DNA from: VXYL01 sp965208525
Lineage (GTDB): Bacteria > Pseudomonadota > Gammaproteobacteria > Pseudomonadales > Azotimanducaceae
Direction: 5' to 3'
NCBI GenBank assembly: GCA_965208525.1
Contig: OZ242340.1
Location: 4,092,001 to 4,156,000, forward strand
Length of the DNA: 64,000 nt
Both the position numbers and the translations under genes were made by a program. This document shows positions 35,987 to 45,655 of this stretch, piece by piece (the first letter of the stretch is position 1; the number at the start of each line of letters is the position of its first letter). Under the pieces are notes generated by a model that saw only the letters and a program-made list of their open reading frames with translations, did not search any database and was not told where the DNA came from.

Positions 35987-37369
35987 ATGCCCTTGTCTCG
36001 CCCAATCACCATCCGGTCTGTGCTTGAAGGCCCACTCGCCGAAGGACCCGAAGTCACCGTCGCGGGCTGGCTCAAGTCGCGGCGCACGTCGCGCGGCGGG
36101 TTCTCCTTCCTTGCCTTGAACGACGGCTCTTGCTTTGCCGATCTGCAAGTGGTGGCAGACGAATCGCTGCCCAACTACGCCAGCATCGTCGAACTTGGCG
36201 CTGGCTGCGCCGTTTCCGTGCGCGGGAAGCTCGTCGCCTCGCAAGGGCGAGGGCAGGACCGGGAATTGCAAGCGAGTGACGTCGCCGTCGTCGGCACCGT
36301 GGAAGACCCGGAAACCTACCCCGTCGCCAAGAAGCGCCACACCTTCGAATACCTGCGCGGCGTTGCCCACCTGCGCCCGCGCACCAACACCTTCGGTGCC
36401 ATAGCCCGGGTGCGCAACACCATCACCCAGGCGGTGCATCGCTATTTCGCCGCCAACGATTTCGTCTGGGTCAACACCCCCATCATCACCGCCAGCGACT
36501 GCGAAGGGGCTGGGGAGCTCTTTCGCGTATCCGCCTTGGACTTCGCCAACATGCCCGCCGGTGGCTTCGACGACGACTTCTTCGGGCGGGAGACCTTCCT
36601 CACCGTCTCCGGCCAGCTCAACCTCGAGTCCTATTGCCTCGCGCTTACCAAGGTCTATACGTTCGGCCCCACTTTCCGCGCCGAAAACTCCAACACCAGC
36701 CGCCACTTGGCGGAGTTTTGGATGATCGAGCCAGAGATCGCCTTCGCGGACTTAAGCGACCTTGCCGACCTCGCCGAGGATTTCCTCAAGGCCGTGCTCG
36801 GCGACGTGTTGAACGAACGCGAAGACGACATGGCCTTCTTCGCCCAGCGCATCGACCGAACCGTGATCGAGCGTCTGCAACACGTCATCGACACGCCGTT
36901 CGAGCGCATGGATTACACCGATGCCATCGCCACCCTCGAACGTTCCGGCGAGGAGTTCGAGTTTCCGGTGGCTTGGGGGCGCGATCTGCAATCCGAGCAC
37001 GAACGCTATCTCACCGCACACGTCGGTCGTCCAATAGTGGTCGTCAACTATCCGAAGGAAATCAAAGCCTTCTACATGCGCGCCAACGACGACGACCAGA
37101 CCGTCGCGGCCATGGATGTGTTGGTGCCCGGCGTCGGCGAAATCATCGGCGGCAGCCAGCGCGAGGAGCGTCTCGGCGCCTTGGAGAGCCGCATGGACCC
37201 CACCATGCGCGAAGAACTCGCGTGGTATCTGGACCTCCGTCGCTACGGCACCGCCCCCCACGCCGGCTTTGGCTTGGGCCTCGAGCGACTCGTGCTCTAC
37301 GCCACCGGCATGGAGAACATCCGCGACGCCATCCCCTTCCCACGCACGCCGAAACATGCTGCGTTTTGA
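35987..37369 (+). CDS. asnS: asparaginyl-tRNA synthetase
   Basis: Charges tRNA-Asn with asparagine; class IIb synthetase, 460 residues. N-terminal OB-fold anticodon-binding domain (VTVAGWLKSRRTSRGGFSFLALNDGSC), motif 2 region TFRAENSNTSRHLAEFWMIEPEIAF, and motif 3 GFGLGLERLVLYATG. The end IRDAIPFPRTPKHAAF is typical. ATG at 35987. Its presence suggests direct Asn-tRNA formation rather than only the amidotransferase route. Confidence 0.96.
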   Translation: MPLSRPITIRSVLEGPLAEGPEVTVAGWLKSRRTSRGGFSFLALNDGSCFADLQVVADESLPNYASIVELGAGCAVSVRGKLVASQGRGQDRELQASDVAVVGTVEDPETYPVAKKRHTFEYLRGVAHLRPRTNTFGAIARVRNTITQAVHRYFAANDFVWVNTPIITASDCEGAGELFRVSALDFANMPAGGFDDDFFGRETFLTVSGQLNLESYCLALTKVYTFGPTFRAENSNTSRHLAEFWMIEPEIAFADLSDLADLAEDFLKAVLGDVLNEREDDMAFFAQRIDRTVIERLQHVIDTPFERMDYTDAIATLERSGEEFEFPVAWGRDLQSEHERYLTAHVGRPIVVVNYPKEIKAFYMRANDDDQTVAAMDVLVPGVGEIIGGSQREERLGALESRMDPTMREELAWYLDLRRYGTAPHAGFGLGLERLVLYATGMENIRDAIPFPRTPKHAAF

Positions 37370-37424
37370 CGCCCACACCATCGTGTCGATCGGCGAACAA
37401 CACGGGCGTTTGGACGGAGGGCAC

Positions 37425-37562
37425 CGGGGGCGAGGGCATCTTGCCCTCGCACGCGCCGACAGGCGCGTTCCTCGGGTCACTAAGTTGCGACGGTCTGCAA
37501 GCATCGGCACGGACGCGCCTTGCGGCGCGTGGGAGGGCAAGATGCCCTCCCCCCCAAGGACC
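37425..37562. repeat. inverted hairpin pair between asnS and an ABC gene
   Basis: GGCGAGGGCATCTTGCCCTC near 37429 and GGGAGGGCAAGATGCCCTCC near 37530 are inverted copies. Inside them are a CGCGCC/GGCGCG pair (37452 and 37514). It fills the gap between asnS and the ABC exporter genes. Confidence 0.88.
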
Positions 37563-37582
37563 CTCCCGGGCCCCATAAGCTG

Positions 37583-39358
37583 ATGTTTCGCTCCCTCGCA
37601 CGCCTCAAGCCCTATGCCGGTCGCTACCGGGGCCGGATCACCTTCGGCATCTCGCTGTTTCTGGTCGCGCGGCTGTTCGAAGGCTCGATACCGTACTTCC
37701 TGAAGGTCGGCATCGATTCCATTGCCAGCGGCGAAGGGCAGATTCTGCTGCCGGTGGCGGGCATCGTCGTCGCCGTGTCGCTGCGCTTTGTGACGGTGAG
37801 CTGGGCACGCATCGCCGTGCGTCGCTCGGCATACCTGCTCGCCTGCGACTTGAGGCGCGACCTCTACGAGCACCTTCAGGTCATGGGGCCAAGGTTCTTC
37901 GGCCAATACTCCATCGGCGACATGATGACTCGCGCCATCGCCGACATCTCTCTCATACAGCGGCTCATCTCGCACGGCACGACGCTGCTGGTGATTATGG
38001 TGTTCGCGACCGTGGTGGGCTTCGGCTACATGCTCTATCTCTCGCCGATGCTGACGCTCCTGATCCTGCCGCCGCTGCCGTTCGTCTTCATGTACACGTT
38101 CCGCGCCTCGCGGCAGATGGGGCTCGCCTCACGCCAGGTGCAGGACCGCCTCTCGGACCTCGGCGCCCACGTACAGGAGAACCTCTCCGGCATCCGCACC
38201 ATTCAGGCCATGGTGCAGGAGGACATCGAGATCAAGCGCTTCGAGCGCACCAACCAAGGCTATGCAGACGCCTTCTATCGCCACGCCCGCATCACTTCGC
38301 TGATGAGCGCTGTGATGCCGTCCATGGCGGCGGTTTGCTCAGTCACCATCCTCGGCGTCGGCGGCATCATGGTGCTGAACGGCGACATAAGCATCGGCGA
38401 TTTCACTGCTTTTTTCCTTTACGTCACCATGGTGGTGCAGCCGTTCCGCGTCGCCGGCATGGTGGTGAACATGTTCCAGCGCGCGGCGGTGGCGTCGGAT
38501 CGCTTGTTTGAGGTGTTCGACCGACCGCCGGAGATTCCCGACGCGCCGCAGGAGGGCATCCCGGCGCACATTCGCGGCGACCTCGAGATTCGGGGGCTTT
38601 CCTTCACGTACGACAAGGCCACGACGCCGGCGCTCGCCGACATTTCCCTCGCCATCGCTCGCGGCGAGTCCATCTCGGTGATGGGACGGGTGGGTTCCGG
38701 CAAATCCACGCTGCTCAAGCAACTAGTGCGTATCCATGACCCCGAACCCGGAACCGTGCTCATCGACGGCCACGACGTGCGCAACTATCCGTTGGCCCAG
38801 CTTCGCGCCCAAGTGGCGTTGGTGCCCCAGGACCCGTTCCTGTTCGGCGAGCCCCTGCGCGACAACCTCACCTACGACGATCCTTCGCGAAGGCTCGACC
38901 GCATCTGGATGGCCGCCGAATCGGCCGACCTCAAGGACACTATCGAGTCCATGCCGGAACAGATGGAAACCGTGGTCGGCGAGCGCGGCATCACGCTCTC
39001 CGGGGGCCAGAAGCAGCGTGCAACGTTGGCGCGCGGCCTGATCCGCCATTCGCCGGTTCTGATTCTCGACGACTGCTTCTCGTCCGTAGATACCGAAACC
39101 GAGGAACACATCCTCGCCGAGCTCAAGCGCCTGCGCAGCGGCCAAACCACCATCATCGTCTCGCACCGCGTCTCCACCGCCCGCCACTCCGACCGCATCG
39201 TCGTGCTGGACGAAGGCCGCATTCTCGAGGTGGGCACCCACAAGGAGCTCCTCGAAGCCGGCGGCTTCTACGCCGAACTCGAGCGCATCCAACGCGAAGG
39301 CGCCGACGAGGCCGACTTCGAGGCCGCGGCCGCGACTGCCGCCGGGGCGGGAGGCTAG
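37583..39358 (+). CDS. ABC exporter half-transporter, degenerate-site subunit
   Basis: 591 residues: six membrane segments (about 1-320), then an ATPase domain. Walker A GRVGSGKST, signature LSGGQKQR. Walker B reads LILDDCFSSVD, with Asp replacing the catalytic Glu, as in the degenerate subunit of heterodimeric exporters such as TM287/288 or BmrCD. The next gene, 3 bases on, encodes the partner with a normal Glu. Exported substrate unknown (lipids or drugs are typical). ATG at 37583 (MFRSLARLKPYAGRYRG). Confidence 0.9.
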   Translation: MFRSLARLKPYAGRYRGRITFGISLFLVARLFEGSIPYFLKVGIDSIASGEGQILLPVAGIVVAVSLRFVTVSWARIAVRRSAYLLACDLRRDLYEHLQVMGPRFFGQYSIGDMMTRAIADISLIQRLISHGTTLLVIMVFATVVGFGYMLYLSPMLTLLILPPLPFVFMYTFRASRQMGLASRQVQDRLSDLGAHVQENLSGIRTIQAMVQEDIEIKRFERTNQGYADAFYRHARITSLMSAVMPSMAAVCSVTILGVGGIMVLNGDISIGDFTAFFLYVTMVVQPFRVAGMVVNMFQRAAVASDRLFEVFDRPPEIPDAPQEGIPAHIRGDLEIRGLSFTYDKATTPALADISLAIARGESISVMGRVGSGKSTLLKQLVRIHDPEPGTVLIDGHDVRNYPLAQLRAQVALVPQDPFLFGEPLRDNLTYDDPSRRLDRIWMAAESADLKDTIESMPEQMETVVGERGITLSGGQKQRATLARGLIRHSPVLILDDCFSSVDTETEEHILAELKRLRSGQTTIIVSHRVSTARHSDRIVVLDEGRILEVGTHKELLEAGGFYAELERIQREGADEADFEAAAATAAGAGG

Positions 39359-39361
39359 ACG

Positions 39362-41290
39362 ATGGCGGAGCCCATCATGGATTCGGCTGGCGCCGCCAAG
39401 GCGGGAAGGGCCGGACAAACCCAGGCGGACAAGCTGAAGAACTACCGCCGCGACTATTCCATGTTCGATGCCGACCTCTCCGGCAACGTGCTCAACTTCC
39501 GGCTCCTGGGCCGGCTCCTGAAATGGCTCGTGCCCTACCGCGTGCAGTTCGTCCAAAGCGCTGTGCTGGTACTCATCACCTCGACGCTGGCGGTGCTGCT
39601 GCCCATCATCATTTCCATCGTCGTCATCGACCACATCGTCCGGGGCGACGTGCCGGAGACGGCGATGGACCTCGGCATGATCGATCTGACGGAGTGGTTC
39701 GTCGGCACCACGGGATTGCCGCCGCTTGGCGCCGCGTGCGTGCTCTACGCACTCGTGCAGCTCCTCTGGGCCATCACCGGCCACTACCACCGCATGACGT
39801 TGGTGACGGCGGTCATCAATGGCCTGAGGGACCTGCGTCGCGATCTCTTCGCCCATCTCGAGACGCGGCCATCGCAGTTCTACGACCGGGTTGCCGTGGG
39901 GCGCGTGATGACCCGCGTCACCAACGATGTCGAGGCGCTCTACGAACTCCTGCGCGGCATGGGCAGCCTGATCGGCGAACTGGTGCCGTTCTTCGTGGCG
40001 CTCGTGGTGATGCTCGCCATCTCGCCGCCCATGACCGGCATCCTGCTGCTCGCCCTGCCCCTCATGGCCGTGGCCACGCACTACTTCCGCGCCGCCACTC
40101 GCGTGCTGTTCCGGCAGACACGGCAGACCGTCTCGGCCATGAACCAGAACCTGCAAGAGAACCTCTCAGGCCTGCAAGTGGTGCAGATTTCCCAGCGTGA
40201 GAGCTACAACCACGACCGCTACATGAAGATCAACCGGCGCAATCTCGAACTCGAGACCAAGTCGATGAAGCTGTCGACGCTCTACACCGCCTTCACGGAC
40301 TCGATGGCCAGCGTGGCGATGGGGGCGATCCTCTGGTACGGCGGCGGCGAGGTAATCCAAGGCCACATGCGCCTCGGCGAGATGATCCTCTTCACCCACT
40401 TCATCAACATGCTGTTCCATCCGGTGGTGATCCTGGGCGAACAGCTCAACATCCTGTTCCGCGCCATGGCGAGCGGCGAGCGCATCTTCCAGGCGCTCGA
40501 CTGGGACGAGAAGATCCACGAGCCGGCACGGCCGGTGACGCTGCCGCCAAGGCTCGAGGGCGAGGTGGAGTTCCGCCATCTCGACTTCCGCTACGACTTC
40601 GACGTGCCGGTGCTGCGCGACGTGTCGTTCACCATCAAACCGGGCGAGAAGCTCGCCATCGTCGGGCCCACCGGCTCCGGCAAGAGCACGCTCATCAAGC
40701 TGCTCGGGCGCTTCTACGATTTCGACGACAACCAGATCTACCTCGACGGCATCGACCTCAACCACATCCACACCCGCGACCTGCGCCGCCGCATCGGCGT
40801 GGTGCTGCAGGACTTCCACATCTTCTCCGGCACCATCTTCGACAACATTGCGCTCGGCAACGAAAACGTCGATCGCGTACGCGCCGTGGAGGCGGCGCGC
40901 ACCGTGAACGCCCATGGCTTCATCAGTGCCCTGCCCGACGGCTACGACACGGAACTATCGGAGCGCGGCCAGAACCTCTCCCAAGGCCAACGGCAGCTTC
41001 TGGCCTTTGCCCGCGTGCTGGCCGCGGACCCCGAAATCCTCATCCTCGACGAGGCCACCGCCAGCATCGATACGGAAACCGAACTCCTGATCCAGGACGC
41101 CCTGCGCAAGCTCACCGCCGGCCGCACCTCCATCCTCATCGCCCACCGCCTGCAAACCATCCAGGAAGCCGACCGCGTGCTGGTGCTACAAGACGGCGCC
41201 GTCGCCGAAATCGGCACCCACGACGAACTCTTGGCCCGCGAAGGTCTCTATTACACACTCCACTCATTGCAATTCCAGGAGACGGCGTAG
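39362..41290 (+). CDS. ABC exporter half-transporter, catalytic-site subunit
   Basis: 642 residues with an N-terminal cytoplasmic extension (about 60 residues, MAEPIMDSAGAAKAG), six membrane segments and an ATPase. Walker A GPTGSGKST, signature LSQGQRQ, Walker B EILILDEATASID with the catalytic Glu, switch His in LIAHRLQTI. Complements the degenerate Walker B of the upstream gene; together they should form one heterodimer with a single active ATP site. Confidence 0.92.
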   Translation: MAEPIMDSAGAAKAGRAGQTQADKLKNYRRDYSMFDADLSGNVLNFRLLGRLLKWLVPYRVQFVQSAVLVLITSTLAVLLPIIISIVVIDHIVRGDVPETAMDLGMIDLTEWFVGTTGLPPLGAACVLYALVQLLWAITGHYHRMTLVTAVINGLRDLRRDLFAHLETRPSQFYDRVAVGRVMTRVTNDVEALYELLRGMGSLIGELVPFFVALVVMLAISPPMTGILLLALPLMAVATHYFRAATRVLFRQTRQTVSAMNQNLQENLSGLQVVQISQRESYNHDRYMKINRRNLELETKSMKLSTLYTAFTDSMASVAMGAILWYGGGEVIQGHMRLGEMILFTHFINMLFHPVVILGEQLNILFRAMASGERIFQALDWDEKIHEPARPVTLPPRLEGEVEFRHLDFRYDFDVPVLRDVSFTIKPGEKLAIVGPTGSGKSTLIKLLGRFYDFDDNQIYLDGIDLNHIHTRDLRRRIGVVLQDFHIFSGTIFDNIALGNENVDRVRAVEAARTVNAHGFISALPDGYDTELSERGQNLSQGQRQLLAFARVLAADPEILILDEATASIDTETELLIQDALRKLTAGRTSILIAHRLQTIQEADRVLVLQDGAVAEIGTHDELLAREGLYYTLHSLQFQETA

Positions 41291-41333
41291 GTGCGCGACA
41301 CGGCCCTCGCGGCAAGGGCACCGAGAGCGAGAC

Positions 41334-41463
41334 CCTTGGGGGGGAGGGCATCTTGCCCTCCCACGCGTCCGAAGGACGCGCGGCTCTGTGAGTATCCGTT
41401 CAACGCACGCGCAATGGCGCGCCTTTCGGCGCGTGGGAGGGCAAGATGCCCTCCCCCCCAAGG
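41334..41463. repeat. perfect 30-base inverted repeat upstream of lipA
   Basis: Arms 41334-41363 and 41434-41463 are exact inverted copies (CCTTGGGGGGGAGGGCATCT... and its complement). Each arm has a hairpin core GGAGGGCATCTTGCCCTCC. Inside are GACGCGCGG- and GCGCGCCTTTCGGCGCG-type palindromes. The right arm contains an ATG (41446) in frame with lipA. Confidence 0.92.
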
Positions 41464-41490
41464 CCCAACGCTTCTCAGCGGACGATCAAA

Positions 41491-42459
41491 GTGAGCGCCG
41501 CAAGCCCAGCAAGCGGGGCGAAATACCAAACCCCGCAAGGCACCACCGCCATCAAGGACGGCATCAAGCTTGTCCAACTCGACGCGCCGAGGCCCAGGCA
41601 ACGCAAGCCCGACTGGCTCCGAGTGCGAATCGGCGGCGATGCCAGGTACAAGCGCGTCCAGCGCGTGGTGCGCGAACACGCCCTCGCCACCGTCTGCGAG
41701 GAATCCCACTGCCCCAACATCGGCGAATGCTGGAGCCACGGCACCGCCACGCTCATGCTGATGGGCGCCGTCTGCACCCGCGCCTGCCGCTTCTGCGCCG
41801 TCGACACCGGCAACCCCCGCGGCTGGCTCGACCCCGACGAACCCGCCCACGCGGCGGAGTCGGTGGCTCTGATGAATCTCGGCTACGTCGTCCTCACGTC
41901 GGTGGACCGAGACGACCTCGCAGACGGCGGCGCCGAACACTATGCCCGCTGCATCCGCGCCATCCGCGAGCGTTGCCCCGAAACCACGATCGAAGCCCTC
42001 ACGCCAGATTTCGCCGGCAACGAGGAAGCCGTCGCAACCCTCGTCGATTCCGGCGTCGACGTCTTTGCCCAGAACCTCGAAACCGTCCGCAGTTTGACGC
42101 ACAAAGTGCGCGACCCCCGCGCCGGCTACGACCAAACCCTGAACGTCCTCGACTTCGCCAAGCGCCACTCGGGCATCGTCACCAAGACGGGCCTCATGCT
42201 CGGCCTTGGCGAATCCGACGACGAAATCTGCGAGTGCCTAACCGACATCCGCGCCCGCAACGTGGACCTCCTAACCCTGGGCCAGTACCTCCAACCCACC
42301 CCCAACCATTTGCCGGTGGAACGCTGGGTCCATCCCGACCAGTTCGCCCGCTACCGCGAATGGGCCTTGGCGGAAGGCTTCCGCGAGGTGGCCTCCGGCC
42401 CACTCGTGCGTTCCAGCTATCGAGCTGACCAACTAGCACGCAATCTCGTAGCGCCATGA
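41491..42459 (+). CDS. lipA: lipoyl synthase
   Basis: Radical SAM enzyme that inserts sulfur at C6 and C8 of protein-bound octanoyl groups. 322 residues from GTG 41491. Radical SAM cluster CTRACRFC (C-x3-C-x2-C), auxiliary cluster CEESHCPNIGEC, C-terminal RSSYRAD with the conserved Ser ligand (RSSY). I prefer the GTG over ATG 41446, which lies inside a repeat arm and would add the repeat-encoded MPSPPRP. No lipB is adjacent. Confidence 0.94.
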   Translation: MSAASPASGAKYQTPQGTTAIKDGIKLVQLDAPRPRQRKPDWLRVRIGGDARYKRVQRVVREHALATVCEESHCPNIGECWSHGTATLMLMGAVCTRACRFCAVDTGNPRGWLDPDEPAHAAESVALMNLGYVVLTSVDRDDLADGGAEHYARCIRAIRERCPETTIEALTPDFAGNEEAVATLVDSGVDVFAQNLETVRSLTHKVRDPRAGYDQTLNVLDFAKRHSGIVTKTGLMLGLGESDDEICECLTDIRARNVDLLTLGQYLQPTPNHLPVERWVHPDQFARYREWALAEGFREVASGPLVRSSYRADQLARNLVAP

Positions 42460-42565
42460 TCCGCGGGAGCACGAAGTCGGCAGACGCAACACGCCGGTGT
42501 CTGTCGGCGCAGCCTTACGGGCACCGCTCGGCCTGACAAACCAACGCTAGAGCGCACGACACACC

Positions 42566-43996
42566 ATGGATCGCCTTATCGACGACGCAATGCGTCCCCT
42601 CGCCGACGCCGCATCCGCCTTCGTCTTCTACAGCGTGCCGCTGTTCGGCGCCGACGTTCCCCTGATCGTCCTCTGGCTCGTTGCCGGCGGCGTGTTCTTC
42701 ACCGGCTATCTGCGATTCGTCAACGTGCGCGGCTTCTTGCATGCGATCCGGGTGGCTGCGGGGCGCTACCGAACCGCCGAAGACGCTGGTGACGTATCGC
42801 AGTTTCAAGCACTTACAACCGCCGTATCCGGCACCGTGGGCATCGGCAACATCGCCGGAGTGGCCGTCGCCATATCCATCGGCGGCCCGGGCGCCACCTT
42901 CTGGTTGATCGTCTCGGGCCTCCTCGGCATGTCCACCAAGTTTGCCGAGTGCACCCTTGGCGTGCTCTATCGGCGCACAAATGCGGACGGTTCGGTGTCG
43001 GGCGGGCCCATGCATTACCTGGAGCGGGGTCTGGCGGATCTCGGCTTGCGTCGACTCGGCCGGGGCCTCGGCGCCTTCTATGCAGCAAGCATGGTGGTCG
43101 GTTGCCTCGGCATCGGCAGCATGTTCCAGTCCAACCAAGCGACGGCCATCGTCGTGGACGTAACCGGCAGCGACCTGCTGGCCGAGAACGCATGGCTCGT
43201 CGGCACGGTGCTGGCGTTCTTCGTGGGCCTCGTCATCGTCGGCGGCATCCGCTCCATCGCCAACACCACGGCGCGTCTCGTGCCGGCAATGGCGCTGCTC
43301 TACGTCGTCTCGGCCCTCGTCATCATCGGCCTGAATGCGGAGCGCGTGCCGGGCGCCTTCGTCGCGATCTGGAACGGCGCCTTCGCGCCGCAAGGAGTCG
43401 CCGGCGGCCTGCTCGGCGTGATGGTCATCGGCTTTCGCCGCGCCGTGTTCTCGAACGAAGCCGGCCTCGGCAGCGCCGCCATCGCCCATGCCGCGGCGCG
43501 CACCGCGAAGCCTGTGAGCGAAGGATTCGTCGGGCTGCTTGAACCGTTCATCGACACCGTGGTGATCTGCACCATGACCGCCCTCGTCATCATCACCACC
43601 ATCTACGACCCAGCCCTCGCGAGCCAAGACGTCAGCGGCGTGGAACTGACCGCCCGCGCCTTCGCCTCGACGCTTCCCTTCTCCTCGGTGCCGCTTGCCA
43701 TTGCCGCCGTGCTGTTCGCGTTCTCGACGATGATCGCCTGGGCCTACTATGGATTGAAGGCATTCACCTACCTCGCCGGCGAAGGACGCGCCCGCGACCT
43801 AGGCTTCAAGGCGTTCTATTGCCTTTCCGTCGTGGTCGGCTCCAGCATCACCCTCGGCGCCCTAGTGGACCTATCCGACGCCCTGATTTTCATCGTCGCC
43901 ATCCCCAACCTCCTGGGCCTCTACCTCATGGCGCCGGTGGTGAAGCGGGAACTGGAACGCTATCGGCCGGAGTTGCCGCAATCAAAAGGACCGTGA
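42566..43996 (+). CDS. sodium:alanine/glycine symporter (AgcS family)
   Basis: 476 residues, about ten or eleven membrane segments. Family signatures: FQALTTAVSGTVGIGNIAGVAVAISIGGPGATFWLIVSG, STKFAECTLGVLYR, GGPMHYLERGL, and FRRAVFSNEAGLGSAAIAHAAARTAKPVSEG. Imports alanine, glycine or related amino acids with Na+. ATG at 42566. Stands alone downstream of lipA. Confidence 0.93.
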   Translation: MDRLIDDAMRPLADAASAFVFYSVPLFGADVPLIVLWLVAGGVFFTGYLRFVNVRGFLHAIRVAAGRYRTAEDAGDVSQFQALTTAVSGTVGIGNIAGVAVAISIGGPGATFWLIVSGLLGMSTKFAECTLGVLYRRTNADGSVSGGPMHYLERGLADLGLRRLGRGLGAFYAASMVVGCLGIGSMFQSNQATAIVVDVTGSDLLAENAWLVGTVLAFFVGLVIVGGIRSIANTTARLVPAMALLYVVSALVIIGLNAERVPGAFVAIWNGAFAPQGVAGGLLGVMVIGFRRAVFSNEAGLGSAAIAHAAARTAKPVSEGFVGLLEPFIDTVVICTMTALVIITTIYDPALASQDVSGVELTARAFASTLPFSSVPLAIAAVLFAFSTMIAWAYYGLKAFTYLAGEGRARDLGFKAFYCLSVVVGSSITLGALVDLSDALIFIVAIPNLLGLYLMAPVVKRELERYRPELPQSKGP

Positions 43997-44155
43997 CGCG
44001 CGAGCGGGCACGTACCGTACCGAGATCAAGCGGGTCTCGGCCGGCCTTGGGCGCTCCCTCCCGAGAGTTCGTCGCCTTCGGCTTGTGACGACGCGTTGCG
44101 CTGCCAGCTTTGTGGCAAAGTTGATCGAACGGGCTTGGGTACAAGGAAGGTTGGG

Positions 44156-44899
44156 ATGGCGGGGAAGACGTTGGCGACGCCGGAAGAGGCGTATTTCGAG
44201 TTCTTTCGGGCGGACAGTGCGAAGGAAGCTGAGGCGTGGGCGGCGGTGATGAGCTATCCGCACGTGCGGGTGTCGGCGGCGGGGCGGGTGGACTACTACC
44301 CGACGGCCGAGGACTATGCGTCGCGGGCTTCGTGGGAGGCGCGGGAGGCCACCGGTTGGGTGCGGTCGCGGGGGATTGAGCCGGTGCGGTTGCAGGAATC
44401 CGCGGACAAGGTGCACCTGGCCGGGGGATGGACTCGGTTCAATGCCGACGACGAGCCCATTCTCAGCAATCGGGTGACCTACATCCTCACGCGCATCGAC
44501 GATTCGTGGGGCATTCAGGCGCGGTTCGGCACCGACTCTTTCGCACAAGCAGAGGAATCCGATGTATCCGGCGCGGTGGGTGTGGTGGAGCGGCATCTGC
44601 AGGACTTCGTGAAGGGTGACTTGGACTCGGTCGTGGGCGCGTTCGGACTCCCGCTGGTGGATGTGGGCGTCGGGCGAGTGGTGCGTCATGCGGACGCTGC
44701 GGGGGTGCGTTCCGCGCTGGCGGCCGCGCCATCGCCCCGGGTGATTGAGGAAGTCGGCGCTGCACAGACGCGGCGCGACGGTGTGGTGGTCGCGGCGCGT
44801 TGGTTGGCCGAGGACGAAATGCGCGTTTCTGCGGTGTTCCTCGTGGCGCGGCAGGAGGACCGCTGGCGCATCGTGGGTTTCTCTGGAATGCGCGACTAA
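44156..44899 (+). CDS. NTF2-like (SnoaL-type) tandem-domain protein
   Basis: 247 residues, no signal peptide. Two NTF2/SnoaL-like halves are suggested: EEAYFEFFRADSAKEAEAWAAVMSYPHVRVSAAG with SNRVTYILTRIDDSWGIQARFG, and VVERHLQDFVKGDLDSVVGAFGLPLVDVG with AVFLVARQEDRWRIVGFSG. Such folds serve as cyclases, isomerases or binding proteins. Start at ATG 44156 with AAGGAAGG upstream. Confidence 0.7.
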   Translation: MAGKTLATPEEAYFEFFRADSAKEAEAWAAVMSYPHVRVSAAGRVDYYPTAEDYASRASWEAREATGWVRSRGIEPVRLQESADKVHLAGGWTRFNADDEPILSNRVTYILTRIDDSWGIQARFGTDSFAQAEESDVSGAVGVVERHLQDFVKGDLDSVVGAFGLPLVDVGVGRVVRHADAAGVRSALAAAPSPRVIEEVGAAQTRRDGVVVAARWLAEDEMRVSAVFLVARQEDRWRIVGFSGMRD

Positions 44900-44936
44900 G
44901 ACGTCGCGCCCGAGCCGCTCCTTCGCGCCGGCGGCG

Positions 44937-45593
44937 TCAAGTGGCTTGGCCGTAGCCGCTTCCCCGGAACTGCTTGAAGAACGCCTCCCATTCGGCCGCC
45001 GTCAGATGCGCCGGCTCGCCGAGCTGCCGGGCCAGGAGGTACTGGCGGCACAGGATCTCCAGTCGGTGCGCGTGCTCCACGGCTTCTTCAAGGCTTTGGC
45101 CCCGGGCGATCATGCCGTGGTTGGCGAGCAGGCAAGCGGTTCGGTGGGTCAGCGCCGCGGCTGCATCGTCCGCCAGTTGCCTCGTGCCGAACGTCGAATA
45201 GGGCACGCACGGAACGTCGTCGCCACCGAAGGTTCCGACCAGATAGTGGAAGCCCGGCAAGGCCCTCCCGTGGCTGGCCAGCGCGACGCAGTGGTCGGAA
45301 TGGGTGTGAACCACCGCCTGGGCTGTGGCGTGGCGGGTGTAGATGGCTTCGTGCATGCGCCACTCGGACGAAGGCTTGAGGCGGCCTTGCCAAGCACCGC
45401 GTAGCGACACCTCCACGACGTTGTCTGCGGCGATGCTGTCCGCAGTTGCGCCCGAGGCCGAGATCAACATCTTCTCGCCGAAACGCACACTCAGATTGCC
45501 GGACGACAATTGGTTCAATCCGATCCGCTCCACATGGCGGTATTGCGCCGCGAGTTGTTCGCGCAGATTCGTTTCGTCCGGCTCGTTGGCCAT
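44937..45593 (-). CDS. class II aldolase/adducin-family protein
   Basis: 218 residues, zinc-dependent aldolase fold. Seen: SSGNLSVRFGEKMLISASG, SSEWRMHEAIYTRHATAQAVVHTHSDHCVALAS (catalytic Glu/His and zinc His pair HTHSDH), and LLANHGMIARGQSLEEAVEHAHRLEILCR. Relatives cleave fuculose-, ribulose- or rhamnulose-phosphates, or decarboxylate. Divergent from the enolase-superfamily gene with 62 bases between starts, which hints at a shared sugar-acid pathway. Confidence 0.9.
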   Translation of the reverse strand: MANEPDETNLREQLAAQYRHVERIGLNQLSSGNLSVRFGEKMLISASGATADSIAADNVVEVSLRGAWQGRLKPSSEWRMHEAIYTRHATAQAVVHTHSDHCVALASHGRALPGFHYLVGTFGGDDVPCVPYSTFGTRQLADDAAAALTHRTACLLANHGMIARGQSLEEAVEHAHRLEILCRQYLLARQLGEPAHLTAAEWEAFFKQFRGSGYGQAT

Positions 45594-45655
45594 GGGCTCG
45601 TCTCCTCGTAAGCTGTGGCGGCACCGACATGCCCTCGCGCAGGCGCTGGAAATCC

